From the NCBI RefSeq assembly GCF_918797525.1, contig NZ_OU963893.1, positions 1,674,001 through 1,738,000 of the forward strand: a DNA stretch of 64,000 nt. The letters are read 5' to 3'. The notes below the pieces were generated by a model. The model saw only the letters and a program-made list of their open reading frames with translations, had not been told where the DNA came from and did no database searches. The stretch's first letter is position 1. Each line of letters begins with the position of its first letter. Of the stretch, positions 23,971 through 32,335 are shown one piece after another. The position numbers and the translations under genes are program-made. Origin of the DNA: an unidentified bacterial endosymbiont (GTDB taxonomy: Bacteria > Pseudomonadota > Gammaproteobacteria > Enterobacterales > Enterobacteriaceae).

Positions 23971-24889
23971 CGATCTTTTTATTCAACAATCGGCTTTTAT
24001 CGGTAGCGGATTTTATAAACCCAGCGATAAATCTACACTCCGTTTTCGCGTGATGTACGGCGAAGGTATTTGGTTGACGTTCCGCTGGCATCAGGAAAGG
24101 TTAAATGCATGGTGCGAAGAACACGCCTGGCGTAACTGGATTGAAGAGAAAATATGCTTTTGCGATCTTCAAAGTGCGGACGAAAACCTTCTCGCCTTAG
24201 CCGCACAATGGAGTCTGCTGGCAGTGAGTGAAGAATTAAAAAATGCAGATATAGCCCTGGAAGAAGTCTCTGGCTACGCCAGTCTTTTATCGGGTTGGTC
24301 TCCTGTAGTGACCTTAAACCAGGGGAACAAAAAGCTGGATTTAACGTTGGTCGATTGGCCTGAAGATGCGCTGCGTGGGCTGGTCAAAGAGTGGAAGCCT
24401 CTGGTGGCGGCAAAGGGCGGTACTAAACCGTTGTTGCGCTGCCCAATGACCGTTGGTCCTGTGACCTTTCCTTATGGTCGCCTTGCCGAATGCCAGCCTG
24501 GGGCAGTGATTATGCTTCCCGCTGAATACCATAAACAGGATGTTCACTTTTGGATGATCGCCGGGGACGTTCTCATTAAATTAGTCAAGGATAACGAGGC
24601 ATATATGGTAAGCGAAATAAAAACGCCAGAAGAAAATGAGATTGTTGAAGACGAGGCTGTATTGTCTTCGCTGGCTGACATTAATGTGAATGTTGTTTTC
24701 GATATAGGAAGCACATTATTGACATTTGCAGAAATATCGGCACTTAAGCCCGGAAGTGTTATAAAGCCAGACATAGCAACATCTGAGACGGTTAACGTTC
24801 GCGTCAATGGGAAAATTTTCGCGACCGGTAATTTTGTTTTATTGGGTGATATACCGGGAGTTCGGATCAATAAGCTGTTGTCAGAGTAA
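23951..24889 (+). CDS. ssaQ: T3SS C-ring/sorting platform protein (SctQ)
   Basis: A 312-residue SpoA-domain protein (SsaQ has 322). Two SPOA domains occupy the C-terminal half, at about 165-220 and 240-310, the last with the hallmark VNVRVNGKIFATGNFVLL segment. The start is TTG 23951 with a GAGGTG site seven bases upstream, inside the end of ssaP. SPI-2 SsaQ is known to yield a short C-terminal product from an internal start; candidate in-frame internal starts before the last SPOA domain exist here but none is decisive. Confidence 0.93.
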   Translation: MKVVGYSDLFIQQSAFIGSGFYKPSDKSTLRFRVMYGEGIWLTFRWHQERLNAWCEEHAWRNWIEEKICFCDLQSADENLLALAAQWSLLAVSEELKNADIALEEVSGYASLLSGWSPVVTLNQGNKKLDLTLVDWPEDALRGLVKEWKPLVAAKGGTKPLLRCPMTVGPVTFPYGRLAECQPGAVIMLPAEYHKQDVHFWMIAGDVLIKLVKDNEAYMVSEIKTPEENEIVEDEAVLSSLADINVNVVFDIGSTLLTFAEISALKPGSVIKPDIATSETVNVRVNGKIFATGNFVLLGDIPGVRINKLLSE

Positions 24890-24894
24890 TAACA

Positions 24895-25545
24895 ATGAGT
24901 GAATTTATTCATCAGCCATATGCATTAATCATTCTGCTGGTTTCGCTTTCTATACTCCCGTTTATTGTCGTGAGCTGTACCTCTTTTCTCAAAATTGCAG
25001 TGGTATTTTCCCTGTTACGTAATGCCTTAGGCATCCAACAGATACCGCCTAATATGGCGATCTATGGCATGGCGCTGATGTTAACATTTTTTATCATGGC
25101 TCCGGTGGGAATGTCCATTAGCGACCGTTTTGAGAAACATCCGTTTTCCATTGCGGATGAAAATCTTTACGCTAATGTTGAGCAAACGATTATTGAACCT
25201 TATATGGAGTTTTTAAAAAAGAACACCAAACAAAAACAGATCAATTACTTTAGCCGTATCGGGCATCAGATATGGCCTAAACAATATCAACAGCGGCTTA
25301 ACGCCGATTCACTATTTGTTATGTTACCCGCCTTTGGTATCACCCAACTGGATGAGGCTTTTAAGATTGGGCTGTTATTGTATTTACCCTTTGTCGCTAT
25401 CGATTTGATTGTGTCGAATATTTTGCTGGCAATGGGGATGATGATGGTTTCCCCGACAACCATATCGCTGCCATTTAAAATTATGTTATTTATTATTGCA
25501 GGCGGGTGGCAGTATTTAATTGAAAAATTGGTTCTTTCATTCTGA
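24895..25545 (+). CDS. ssaR: T3SS export apparatus protein (SctR)
   Basis: A 216-residue FliP/SctR-family membrane protein. Four membrane helices and the signatures FIVVSCTSFLKIAVVFSLLR and ALGIQQIPPN are visible. It forms the core of the export gate helix with SsaS and SsaT. SsaR has 215 residues. Confidence 0.97.
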   Translation: MSEFIHQPYALIILLVSLSILPFIVVSCTSFLKIAVVFSLLRNALGIQQIPPNMAIYGMALMLTFFIMAPVGMSISDRFEKHPFSIADENLYANVEQTIIEPYMEFLKKNTKQKQINYFSRIGHQIWPKQYQQRLNADSLFVMLPAFGITQLDEAFKIGLLLYLPFVAIDLIVSNILLAMGMMMVSPTTISLPFKIMLFIIAGGWQYLIEKLVLSF

Positions 25546-25560
25546 TGAAGGTGAAGACGC

Positions 25561-25821
25561 GTGAGTAATGATATTATAGCGCACCTTGGCGTAGAACTTT
25601 TATGGATTGTTGTATGGCTATCCTTACCCACGGTCGTGGCCGCATCTGTGGTTGGCGTAATTATCAGTCTTATCCAGGCGGTGACACAGATCCAGGACCA
25701 GACAGTGCCTTTTTTGGTGAAGTTAGTGGTCGTTTCTGTGGTATTGGTGATGACTTACAACTGGATGGGGCATGCACTGCTTAGCTATACCAATCTGATA
25801 TTCCAGCAGATTGGCAGGTAA
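25561..25821 (+). CDS. ssaS: T3SS export apparatus protein (SctS)
   Basis: An 86-residue FliQ/SctS-family protein with two membrane helices and the conserved loop SLIQAVTQIQDQTVPF. It starts at GTG 25561, 16 bases after ssaR, with an upstream GAAGGTGAAG ribosome site. Confidence 0.96.
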   Translation: MSNDIIAHLGVELLWIVVWLSLPTVVAASVVGVIISLIQAVTQIQDQTVPFLVKLVVVSVVLVMTYNWMGHALLSYTNLIFQQIGR

Positions 25822-25825
25822 CGTC

Positions 25826-26620
25826 ATGAATGATTTCTTACTGACCATTGAAAAGTTAGCTCCCCATCTCATCATGGCATGCCTTCGGCCGTTAGGGATA
25901 TTTTTCTTAATGCCCGTGCTGGTGAGTAAAAATATCGGCGGGTCATTAGTACGTAACGCGCTCGTGATTTTGATCGTTCTCCCGGTTTTCCCTGCTATAG
26001 ATCAGCAAAACGTTCTTGCTCAGGAGAGATCAGCAGATTTTTCCCTTTTTTTGGGTATGGCCCAGGAAATTATGATTGGCGTATTGATTGGTTTTGTCGC
26101 AGGGATCCCCTTCTGGGCTATTGATTCTGCTGGCTCCCTGATCGATACGGTACGAGGTTCGTCAATGGGTAATATTTATAACCCCTCGCTTTCTGAATCC
26201 TCAACCTTGCTCGGGGTGTTTTTTTCACAATTACTTACCGTCGTTTTTTTTAGCTGCGGCGGCATCAACGCTTTAATGACCGCACTGTATCAATCTTATG
26301 TCCTGTTTCCTCCCGGCGGGCATATTGTGTTAAATCACTCCCTGTTAGTGTTTCTTAAACAGCAATGGGATTTACTCTTCACGCTATTTTTAAAATTCTC
26401 ATTGCCCGCAGTGGGCATTATGCTGTTAACCGATATTGCAATGGGGCTGCTTAACAGAACCGCTCAACAACTCAACGTTTTCTTCCTGGCAATGTCGATA
26501 AAAAGCGTGCTTGCTTTGCTGGTACTAATGATTACGCTTGTTTTTTCATTAAGCGATCTGGGCAAAACGATCAACACCAACCTCTCTTCATTCACTTCAT
26601 TGTGGGCGAAAATACAATGA
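25826..26620 (+). CDS. ssaT: T3SS export apparatus protein (SctT)
   Basis: A 264-residue FliR/SctT-family membrane protein. Conserved features include MACLRPLGIFFLMPVL near the N-terminus and VPF-type GIPFWAIDSAGSLIDTVRG in the middle. I chose ATG 25826 (MNDFLL), five bases after the ssaS stop and with a GGTAA site upstream, over an upstream in-frame start inside ssaS. It overlaps ssaU by four bases. Confidence 0.95.
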   Translation: MNDFLLTIEKLAPHLIMACLRPLGIFFLMPVLVSKNIGGSLVRNALVILIVLPVFPAIDQQNVLAQERSADFSLFLGMAQEIMIGVLIGFVAGIPFWAIDSAGSLIDTVRGSSMGNIYNPSLSESSTLLGVFFSQLLTVVFFSCGGINALMTALYQSYVLFPPGGHIVLNHSLLVFLKQQWDLLFTLFLKFSLPAVGIMLLTDIAMGLLNRTAQQLNVFFLAMSIKSVLALLVLMITLVFSLSDLGKTINTNLSSFTSLWAKIQ

Positions 26621-27654
26621 GCAGTGAAAAGACGCTTCCCCCCACCAGTAAAAAAATACGTGATGCGCGAGAAGAAGGGCAGGTTGTTAAAAGTAGCGAA
26701 CTTGCTGCTGGTGTTCAGTTGGGTGTTATCTTAATGTACCTTTATATCTTCGGTGAAGATATCTGGCAAGACTTATGTCATATTTTAATTCTGACCATCA
26801 ACACCATCGATCAGCCGCTCTCGTTAGCCTTCTCATCGTTTATTACAGCCTTAGGGGTGTTTATTTTTAAAGACCTGGCTTTTATGTTTTTAGTGTTATT
26901 TATTGCTACTGTGGCATCTTTTGTTGGCCAGGTTGGATTTCTGTTTTCCGGGAAGGCTATGATGCCAAAGCTGGATAAGCTTGATATTGTCAAAAATATC
27001 CAGAATTTATTCTCTTTAAAATCTGTCGTCGAGTTATTAAAGAATATCGTAAAGATGGCGGTGATAGGCTGCGTATTCTACTATCTTTTTCATCGATATG
27101 CGCCCTCACTCGCTAATATGGCATACGTTAATCCCGTCGCCGCCATGCAGGTCACCTTGAAAATTATTTTCTGGCTGTGGGGCGTACTGGTGCTTTGCTA
27201 TATTATTTTTTTTCTGGCTGATTATGCTTATCAACGCTATGAAGTCATGAAAAACTTGAAAATGTCGCATGAGGAAGTAAAACAAGAGTACAAAGATTCC
27301 GAAGGTAATCAGGAAATTAAACAACAACGGCACTCTCTCCATCAGCAGATACAAAGTGGAAGCCTGGCGAGCGTGGTAAAAAAATCCAGTGCGATTATTA
27401 AAAACCCAACGCATCTGGCAATATGCATTTATTACGACGAAGCGACAACCCCGCTGCCTAAAGTGGTCGCTAAAGGTGCCGATCATATGGCGGCAAGAAT
27501 GATAAAGATCGCGGAAAAAGAAGGCGTACCGGTTATTGAGAACGTCCCTCTGGCCCGGGGGTTAAACAAGTCAATTGCAGTAGGGGAATATATTACCCCG
27601 CCTTTTTTTGCTGCTATCTCTGAAATTTTACTGATGATAAAAATGGAGGTGTAA
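26617..27654 (+). CDS. ssaU: T3SS export switch protein (SctU)
   Basis: A 345-residue FlhB/SctU-family protein. The N-terminus (SEKTLPPTSKKIRDAREEGQVVKSSE) is split between basic helix and four membrane segments; the cytosolic domain carries the autocleavage motif NPTH at 263-266. Cleavage there switches export from early to late substrates. It ends the SPI-2-type operon; the next gene follows after a 94-base gap that contains no recognisable gene. Start ATG 26617 overlaps the ssaT stop. Confidence 0.97.
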   Translation: MSSEKTLPPTSKKIRDAREEGQVVKSSELAAGVQLGVILMYLYIFGEDIWQDLCHILILTINTIDQPLSLAFSSFITALGVFIFKDLAFMFLVLFIATVASFVGQVGFLFSGKAMMPKLDKLDIVKNIQNLFSLKSVVELLKNIVKMAVIGCVFYYLFHRYAPSLANMAYVNPVAAMQVTLKIIFWLWGVLVLCYIIFFLADYAYQRYEVMKNLKMSHEEVKQEYKDSEGNQEIKQQRHSLHQQIQSGSLASVVKKSSAIIKNPTHLAICIYYDEATTPLPKVVAKGADHMAARMIKIAEKEGVPVIENVPLARGLNKSIAVGEYITPPFFAAISEILLMIKMEV

Positions 27655-27748
27655 AACTGGATTGTACTCGTCTTTTGTTGTTCTCCATTGCAGGGTGTAA
27701 ATTTGTTATCATTTTCAGCCTAATTTCACTATTAAATGAGGCGAATGT

Positions 27749-28756
27749 GTGAGTACTCAATATTACATGCCAGGCAAATTATCATGCCTGACCTTACTGG
27801 CTTTATTACCGCTTATTTCTTCAGCACAGGCTGCAAGCGATGGACTTTACGCAGGTGCGAATGTTGGCTGGTCGCAGTTTGACAGTAATGAATTTACCAG
27901 AGGCAATTATCGGGATAGCATTGGATATGGCGGCTTTGTCGGCTATCAATTTTCGCCATGGTTTTCTCTGGAAGGGGGCGGAAGTAGTCTTGGCAGTGCT
28001 CATGGCGATAATGGCGCATCTATGGATGTACAGGGGCTTAACCTGAGCGGTAAATTTACCTACTCCTGGTCAGGGATGAGTTTGTATAGCCGGCTGGGCG
28101 GCATGTGGTACCGTAGCGACGTCAGTAATAATGATATTAACAAAAGTGAAGTGGGTACCGGCGTTGCCCCTTTAGCGGCTTTGGGTTTAGAACATAGCTG
28201 GAACTCGAACATCACTTCCCGTCTTGAGTATCAATGGACCGGGGATATAAAAAATGACGCTGCCACGTCAGCAACCTTAAATAATGGTTATCTGTCTGTT
28301 GGCTTTACCTGGCACTTTGGAAATTCGGATGATGCCGTCGTCCCCGTAACGGTACATCCAGCCGCGCCAGCCACAACGCTTGAAGCCGTCACGGTACCGG
28401 TCAAAGGTGAACTGGCCATATTATATCCTTTCAATGAGTACAAGCTTTCAAAGGATAATCAACGCAAAATCCTTGATTATTATAATCCGGTAACGTCTGA
28501 TCCCTCAACCAAGATAGATATTAATGGTTACAGTGACACGCAGGGAAGTGATAAAAATAATTATTTCATCTCCGAACAGCGTGCAAATTCCGTCAAGGAG
28601 TTCCTGATCAGCAATGGCGCTAACCATGAAAACATCACCCTTCATGCGCTTGGCAGCACGTCCCGCTTCAGCCATGTTGATGCTGATAAAATGGGGCCAA
28701 CCGAAAATACCGACGACTATTCGTTGAATCGCAGGGTTACAATTAAAGCATATTAG
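27749..28756 (+). CDS. OmpA-family outer-membrane protein in the T3SS island
   Basis: A 335-residue exported protein. The signal peptide ends near residue 29 (SSAQAA). An eight-strand OmpA-type barrel runs to about residue 190 (final strand YLSVGFTWHF). An Ala/Pro/Val-rich linker follows, then an OmpA C-terminal peptidoglycan-binding domain (DINGYSDTQGSDKNN and SEQRANSVKEFL). It has the same two-domain layout as OmpA (346 residues) but diverges strongly in the loops. It begins with GTG, preceded by a GAGG site, 94 bases after ssaU. It may add an adhesin or host-contact function to the island; that is inference. Confidence 0.88.
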   Translation: MSTQYYMPGKLSCLTLLALLPLISSAQAASDGLYAGANVGWSQFDSNEFTRGNYRDSIGYGGFVGYQFSPWFSLEGGGSSLGSAHGDNGASMDVQGLNLSGKFTYSWSGMSLYSRLGGMWYRSDVSNNDINKSEVGTGVAPLAALGLEHSWNSNITSRLEYQWTGDIKNDAATSATLNNGYLSVGFTWHFGNSDDAVVPVTVHPAAPATTLEAVTVPVKGELAILYPFNEYKLSKDNQRKILDYYNPVTSDPSTKIDINGYSDTQGSDKNNYFISEQRANSVKEFLISNGANHENITLHALGSTSRFSHVDADKMGPTENTDDYSLNRRVTIKAY

Positions 28757-28792
28757 TCATAGTTGTTATCCGTGTTATTTGAGAGGCGAACG

Positions 28793-28897
28793 ATGAGATA
28801 CACCTTAGGGGCGACTCTGTTTGTTACGGGTTGTTGTATAGTAGCATTAATGGATCTTTCATTTCTTCTTTTTATAATCTTTGAAGATTTAGCCTGA
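28793..28897 (+). CDS. Possible 34-residue membrane peptide
   Basis: A short ORF, MRYTLGATLFVTGCC followed by a hydrophobic tail (VALMDLSFLLFIIFEDLA), beginning at ATG 28793 with a GAGAGGCG site six bases upstream. It lies 36 bases after the OmpA-like gene on the same strand. The good ribosome site and continuous hydrophobicity favour a real small membrane peptide or the remnant of a longer gene. I recognise no family. The remaining 123 bases up to 29020 are AT-rich and probably contain the next promoter. Confidence 0.3.
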   Translation: MRYTLGATLFVTGCCIVALMDLSFLLFIIFEDLA

Positions 28898-29020
28898 TAT
28901 CCACGTCAGCTCCTGTATCTGAATTTTCTAGCTAATCACTTTGGGCTTATACGATTTTTTAAAATTGTTGGCCCAGAATTTTATTGTAATGGTTAGGCTT
29001 AATATGAGTGAAGGCTAAAT

Positions 29021-29875
29021 ATGAATATAATTACCGGTGGAACCTTACAACGTGTTACAAGAACACCCAGCCATACAATACCTCAGCAGCTGGAAAAAGA
29101 GATAGATAAGCTGTTGATTGACACCCCTATACTGCCAGGAGCAACAGCAGCGACTGCAAAGTCTCATCGAAAAGAGATGTTGCAATGTAAAAACACCCTT
29201 GTCTCCTCAGGCAGTTGGAGCCAGCAGCAGAATGATGCTAAAAATCGGGATATCGCGGTGGGCATGCAGGCCGTGATTGAAACGGCCCTCATGAATGGTC
29301 TAATTAACGACCCTAAATCGCAATTATCGGTAATCGTTCATACCAATAACCCCCCCACACCCTTATGTTCAGAAGAGGCCTCAAAATCTTTTTTCCATCC
29401 GGGCGTCAGGGACAACCTGGCGGTAGAGTCTACGGTCACTAGCCGCATCAAGACCAATAATATGTTTTTAAGGCTAGGGCATCAGGTTTTATTTTGTTCG
29501 ATGTATGGCACAAAACGTGAGTCTTCTGAACAGCAAATGCATTTTGATACCATGTGCGCTACTCATCCGAACCTGCTTGCCTTTCAGGCGAATCATAACC
29601 CGCCGGTCGACCTGTCTGGTGCAACATATATTTATACTAACGGGCAAAATGAAAAAACAATCATTGGCGTCAGAATTACGCAAGCTAATATACCTTCAGA
29701 AAAATGCAGCCTTTTTATAGGAAATAATAGCCATGATGCCCGAACAGGCAAGCATCTTGTTTCACTTTCGGATTATATTCGCACCGTCCGGGAAGATAAC
29801 ATGCCGGAAGGTTGCACTGTAAATAGCCGGAGAGATTTTTTTGAATTGATTAACATCCAAAATATGATTTCATAG
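29021..29875 (+). CDS. Unknown protein, T3SS effector candidate
   Basis: A 284-residue soluble protein without signal peptide or membrane segment. The N-terminal 40 residues are Thr/Ser/Pro-rich (MNIITGGTLQRVTRTPSH), as expected for a type III signal. The remainder looks like a folded alpha/beta enzyme-like domain with scattered Cys and His, including SSEQQMHFDTMCATHPN. I cannot place it in a known effector family. It is convergent with a CesT-like chaperone gene and separated from it by a terminator, so that chaperone need not be its partner. It begins with ATG after a short AAGG site. Confidence 0.65.
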   Translation: MNIITGGTLQRVTRTPSHTIPQQLEKEIDKLLIDTPILPGATAATAKSHRKEMLQCKNTLVSSGSWSQQQNDAKNRDIAVGMQAVIETALMNGLINDPKSQLSVIVHTNNPPTPLCSEEASKSFFHPGVRDNLAVESTVTSRIKTNNMFLRLGHQVLFCSMYGTKRESSEQQMHFDTMCATHPNLLAFQANHNPPVDLSGATYIYTNGQNEKTIIGVRITQANIPSEKCSLFIGNNSHDARTGKHLVSLSDYIRTVREDNMPEGCTVNSRRDFFELINIQNMIS

Positions 29876-29964
29876 TCCTCCCTTCTGACCCATATCGCTG
29901 CTAGCGAAATGTGGGGCCTTTACTGCGAGGTAGGGTTTATATTAAGATGGGATGTGTATGGAAA

Positions 29965-29990
29965 GGGGGAGTTCTTCGTCGAACTCCCCC
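29965..29990. terminator. Convergent bidirectional terminator
   Basis: A 10-bp perfect stem GGGGGAGTTC/GAACTCCCCC with a six-base loop, between the ends of the plus-strand gene at 29021 and the minus-strand gene at 29998. It is flanked by short AAA and TT runs on the two sides and can serve both genes. Confidence 0.85.
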
Positions 29991-29997
29991 TTCTGGT

Positions 29998-30387
29998 TTA
30001 TATACCGCTAAAGTAATTACTATAAATATGGACATAGTCATAAAAAAGGCCTAATACTGTGGCCATTTCCAGATGCCCTTGAATATTTACTTTATTAATC
30101 GCACTCAATATCAATATGTCTTGATTGTAAAAAGAGAATGAGAACGTACCGAAGCGTTCGAGATCATGGCCGATTGAGACTAATGCATCACTTATTTCTG
30201 CTGATTGAATGACGTTATCCTCCCGCCCCCTGATGCTGCTCCAGAATAATATTCTGTCGCCATCGACAACAATATTGATTTCTGGGGTGTTGTTAAATTC
30301 TAACGTGACCGACTCACTGCCCCTGAGCATCGATGCCCTCGCGCCATACACGCTAAGCGCTTGCTGTACGAGTTCTCCAACGTCCAC
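29998..30387 (-). CDS. Putative class I T3SS chaperone
   Basis: A 129-residue acidic protein. It has the alpha-beta-beta-beta-alpha-beta-beta-alpha pattern and length of CesT/SicP-type effector chaperones: an initial helix (MDVGELVQQALSVYG), strands TLEFNNTPEINIVVDGD and ILFWSSI, a middle helix and a strand pair around FSFSFYNQDILILSAI, then a final helix. It is the last gene of a probable minus-strand operon with ispG and the unknown gene at 31537, and 51 bases separate it from ispG. Its client may be the product of the gene at 31537, or another effector of the island. Confidence 0.62.
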   Translation of the reverse strand: MDVGELVQQALSVYGARASMLRGSESVTLEFNNTPEINIVVDGDRILFWSSIRGREDNVIQSAEISDALVSIGHDLERFGTFSFSFYNQDILILSAINKVNIQGHLEMATVLGLFYDYVHIYSNYFSGI

Positions 30388-30438
30388 TGTGGTTCCTCTG
30401 TGGCTGCTAATAAAAGTATTATCACACGCGTAACCGTG

Positions 30439-31527
30439 TTACATCCCTTCTCTGGCAAGCAATGCGCGTATTTCAATTTCGAGTTCGTCAGCCATGTGCT
30501 CATTACTCATTCTTTTTTGCTGTCTTACGCCGTGCATGTAAAGTGCGCTTTTGGTTTTGCTACCGGCTACGCCGATCGTTGATACCAGTGCTTCGCCGGG
30601 TCCATTCACCACGCAGCCAATAATGGACACATCGAGAGGGGTAACAATATCTTCAAGGCGCTGCTCCAGCTCATTCACTACGCTAATAACGTCAAATTCC
30701 TGGCGTGAACAGGTTGGGCAGGCGATGAAGTTGATGCCTCGTGAACGCAGGCGCAGGGATTTCAAAATATCAAAGCCCACTTTGATCTCCTCTACCGGAT
30801 CGGCCGCCAGAGAGACCCTTAACGTATCGCCAATGCCTTCGGAAAGCAGCATTCCAATTCCAATAGCCGATTTTACCGCTCCTGCCCTGAACCCGCCAGC
30901 TTCAGTAATACCCAGGTGAAGCGGTTGTTGAATTTCACGGGCTAATAAACGGTACGAATTCACCGCGAGGTTAACATCGGAGGCCTTAACGCTTATTTTG
31001 AAGTTATCAAAATTATGATCCAGCAGAATATTGACGTGACGCATTGCCGATGCCAGCAGGGCCTCAGGGGTTGGTTCGCCGAATTTTTCCTGAATATCAC
31101 GCTCAAGCGAACCGGCATTAACGCCAATGCGAATAGGAATGTTACGGTCCCTGGCACAGTCAATGACCGACCGTATCCTTGTTTCATTGCCAATATTACC
31201 CGGATTTATTCGTAAGCAATCTGCGCCATAATCCGCGACTTTTAATGCAATGCGGTAATCGAAATGAATGTCTGCAATTAAGGGCACATGCGATGACGCT
31301 TTAATGGTTTTAAAACACTCAGCAGCCTCCATCGTGGGTACAGACACTCTGATAATATCGGCACCTACCGCCTCAAGGGCATGAATTTGCTTCAGCGTGG
31401 CAGCAATATCACAGGTGTTGGTGTTGGTCATAGACTGCACCGTTATGGGGGCGTCGCCCCCAACGGCAACATCCCCCACGTAGATTTTGTGCGATTTACG
31501 GCGTTCATTTACAGCTGTATTTTTCAT
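30439..31527 (-). CDS. ispG: 4-hydroxy-3-methylbut-2-enyl diphosphate synthase, island-borne IspG
   Basis: A 362-residue iron-sulfur enzyme of the MEP isoprenoid pathway that converts MEcPP to HMBPP. The TIM-barrel part includes QSMTNTNT and RINPGNIG; the cluster ligands are Cys270, Cys273 (CPTC), Cys305 and Glu312 (GCVVNGPGE), with the same numbering as E. coli IspG as recalled. So the active site looks intact. It is ten residues shorter at the C-terminus than the E. coli enzyme. The housekeeping ispG normally lies elsewhere, in the rodZ-ispG-hisS region, so this is probably a second copy. It sits nine bases after an unknown effector-like gene and before a chaperone gene, in the middle of a T3SS island, which is unusual. 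Confidence 0.93.
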   Translation of the reverse strand: MKNTAVNERRKSHKIYVGDVAVGGDAPITVQSMTNTNTCDIAATLKQIHALEAVGADIIRVSVPTMEAAECFKTIKASSHVPLIADIHFDYRIALKVADYGADCLRINPGNIGNETRIRSVIDCARDRNIPIRIGVNAGSLERDIQEKFGEPTPEALLASAMRHVNILLDHNFDNFKISVKASDVNLAVNSYRLLAREIQQPLHLGITEAGGFRAGAVKSAIGIGMLLSEGIGDTLRVSLAADPVEEIKVGFDILKSLRLRSRGINFIACPTCSRQEFDVISVVNELEQRLEDIVTPLDVSIIGCVVNGPGEALVSTIGVAGSKTKSALYMHGVRQQKRMSNEHMADELEIEIRALLAREGM

Positions 31528-31536
31528 GCGCTTTCC

Positions 31537-32130
31537 TTATAAATTCACGTATGTGTATACTGTTCCGTCTTCGGCAAATGCATTAGCCTGCAGTTCTATT
31601 TCAAGCATATATACATCCGGACGAGCAAGCTTGAGAGGTGATTGTTTGATAGTTTTGTTTTTGCACATCTTCAGCCACTGTTGGTATTGCTCCTGTTTTT
31701 CCTCAACTTTTTTGCCAGTAGAGTAAAGTTCTTTTAAACATTCCAGCGCTTCCTTATGCGATGCGCCTTGAAGCGATTTGTCTTTCTCTTTTTCTTTAAT
31801 TAGTTTGAGGATGAAATCACCTTCTGCAATTCTGTTATATTTATAAGGGTTAGATTTGCTTATATTGAAATACTGCATTTTAGCTTCAAGGAATCTCTTG
31901 ATCGCAGGGCTGTAATGGACAACGTCGTTTGGTGTTAAAAATAAAATGAGACTGATAGATTCTTCCCAGAAATGTAAATTTTTATCGAGTTTCTGTAACT
32001 TTTTCATTGGGTCATAATGGAGAACACGAATACGAAAATTAGTCAATGATTTCGCGTCATCGCTTTTGTTTTTCGCATGTAAATGCGCTCTATTCTGAGC
32101 GGGTGAAGTAGACGCAGTCGCTGTAGGCAC
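31537..32130 (-). CDS. Unknown protein, T3SS effector candidate
   Basis: A 197-residue lysine-rich soluble protein with a Ser/Thr/Ala-rich N-terminus (MPTATASTSPAQNRAH) typical of type III substrates. The body is helical (for example KRFLEAKMQYF, EKEKDKSLQG, ELYSTGKKVEEKQEQYQQWL) and the last 25 residues look beta-like. I recognise no domain. It is the first gene of a likely operon with ispG (nine-base gap) and the chaperone at 29998. This arrangement is why I favour a secreted role, but it could equally be an accessory protein for IspG. Confidence 0.6.
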   Translation of the reverse strand: MPTATASTSPAQNRAHLHAKNKSDDAKSLTNFRIRVLHYDPMKKLQKLDKNLHFWEESISLILFLTPNDVVHYSPAIKRFLEAKMQYFNISKSNPYKYNRIAEGDFILKLIKEKEKDKSLQGASHKEALECLKELYSTGKKVEEKQEQYQQWLKMCKNKTIKQSPLKLARPDVYMLEIELQANAFAEDGTVYTYVNL

Positions 32131-32300
32131 GGTAATCTCCTGATATGCGGTTTAACAAATTTATTATGACTGAAAATTATACGTGACAAGTAAATGGAGG
32201 AGGAGAGCAATTTAGAGCGGTGGAGGGGTGAATTTTATATCGATTACGTGCTGAAAATGTTAATGTCTCAGGCGAATTGTTGCTTTTAGCAAAAAAAATA

Positions 32301-32324
32301 ATGCCAGCCCGTCAGAGCTGGCAT
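32301..32324 (-). terminator. Rho-independent terminator of the intimin-like gene
   Basis: An 8-bp stem ATGCCAGC/GCTGGCAT with an eight-base loop. On the minus strand it is followed by a run of eight T residues after one A. It lies 12 bases past the stop codon of the intimin-like gene. Confidence 0.88.
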
Positions 32325-32335
32325 TGGCATAGAGC

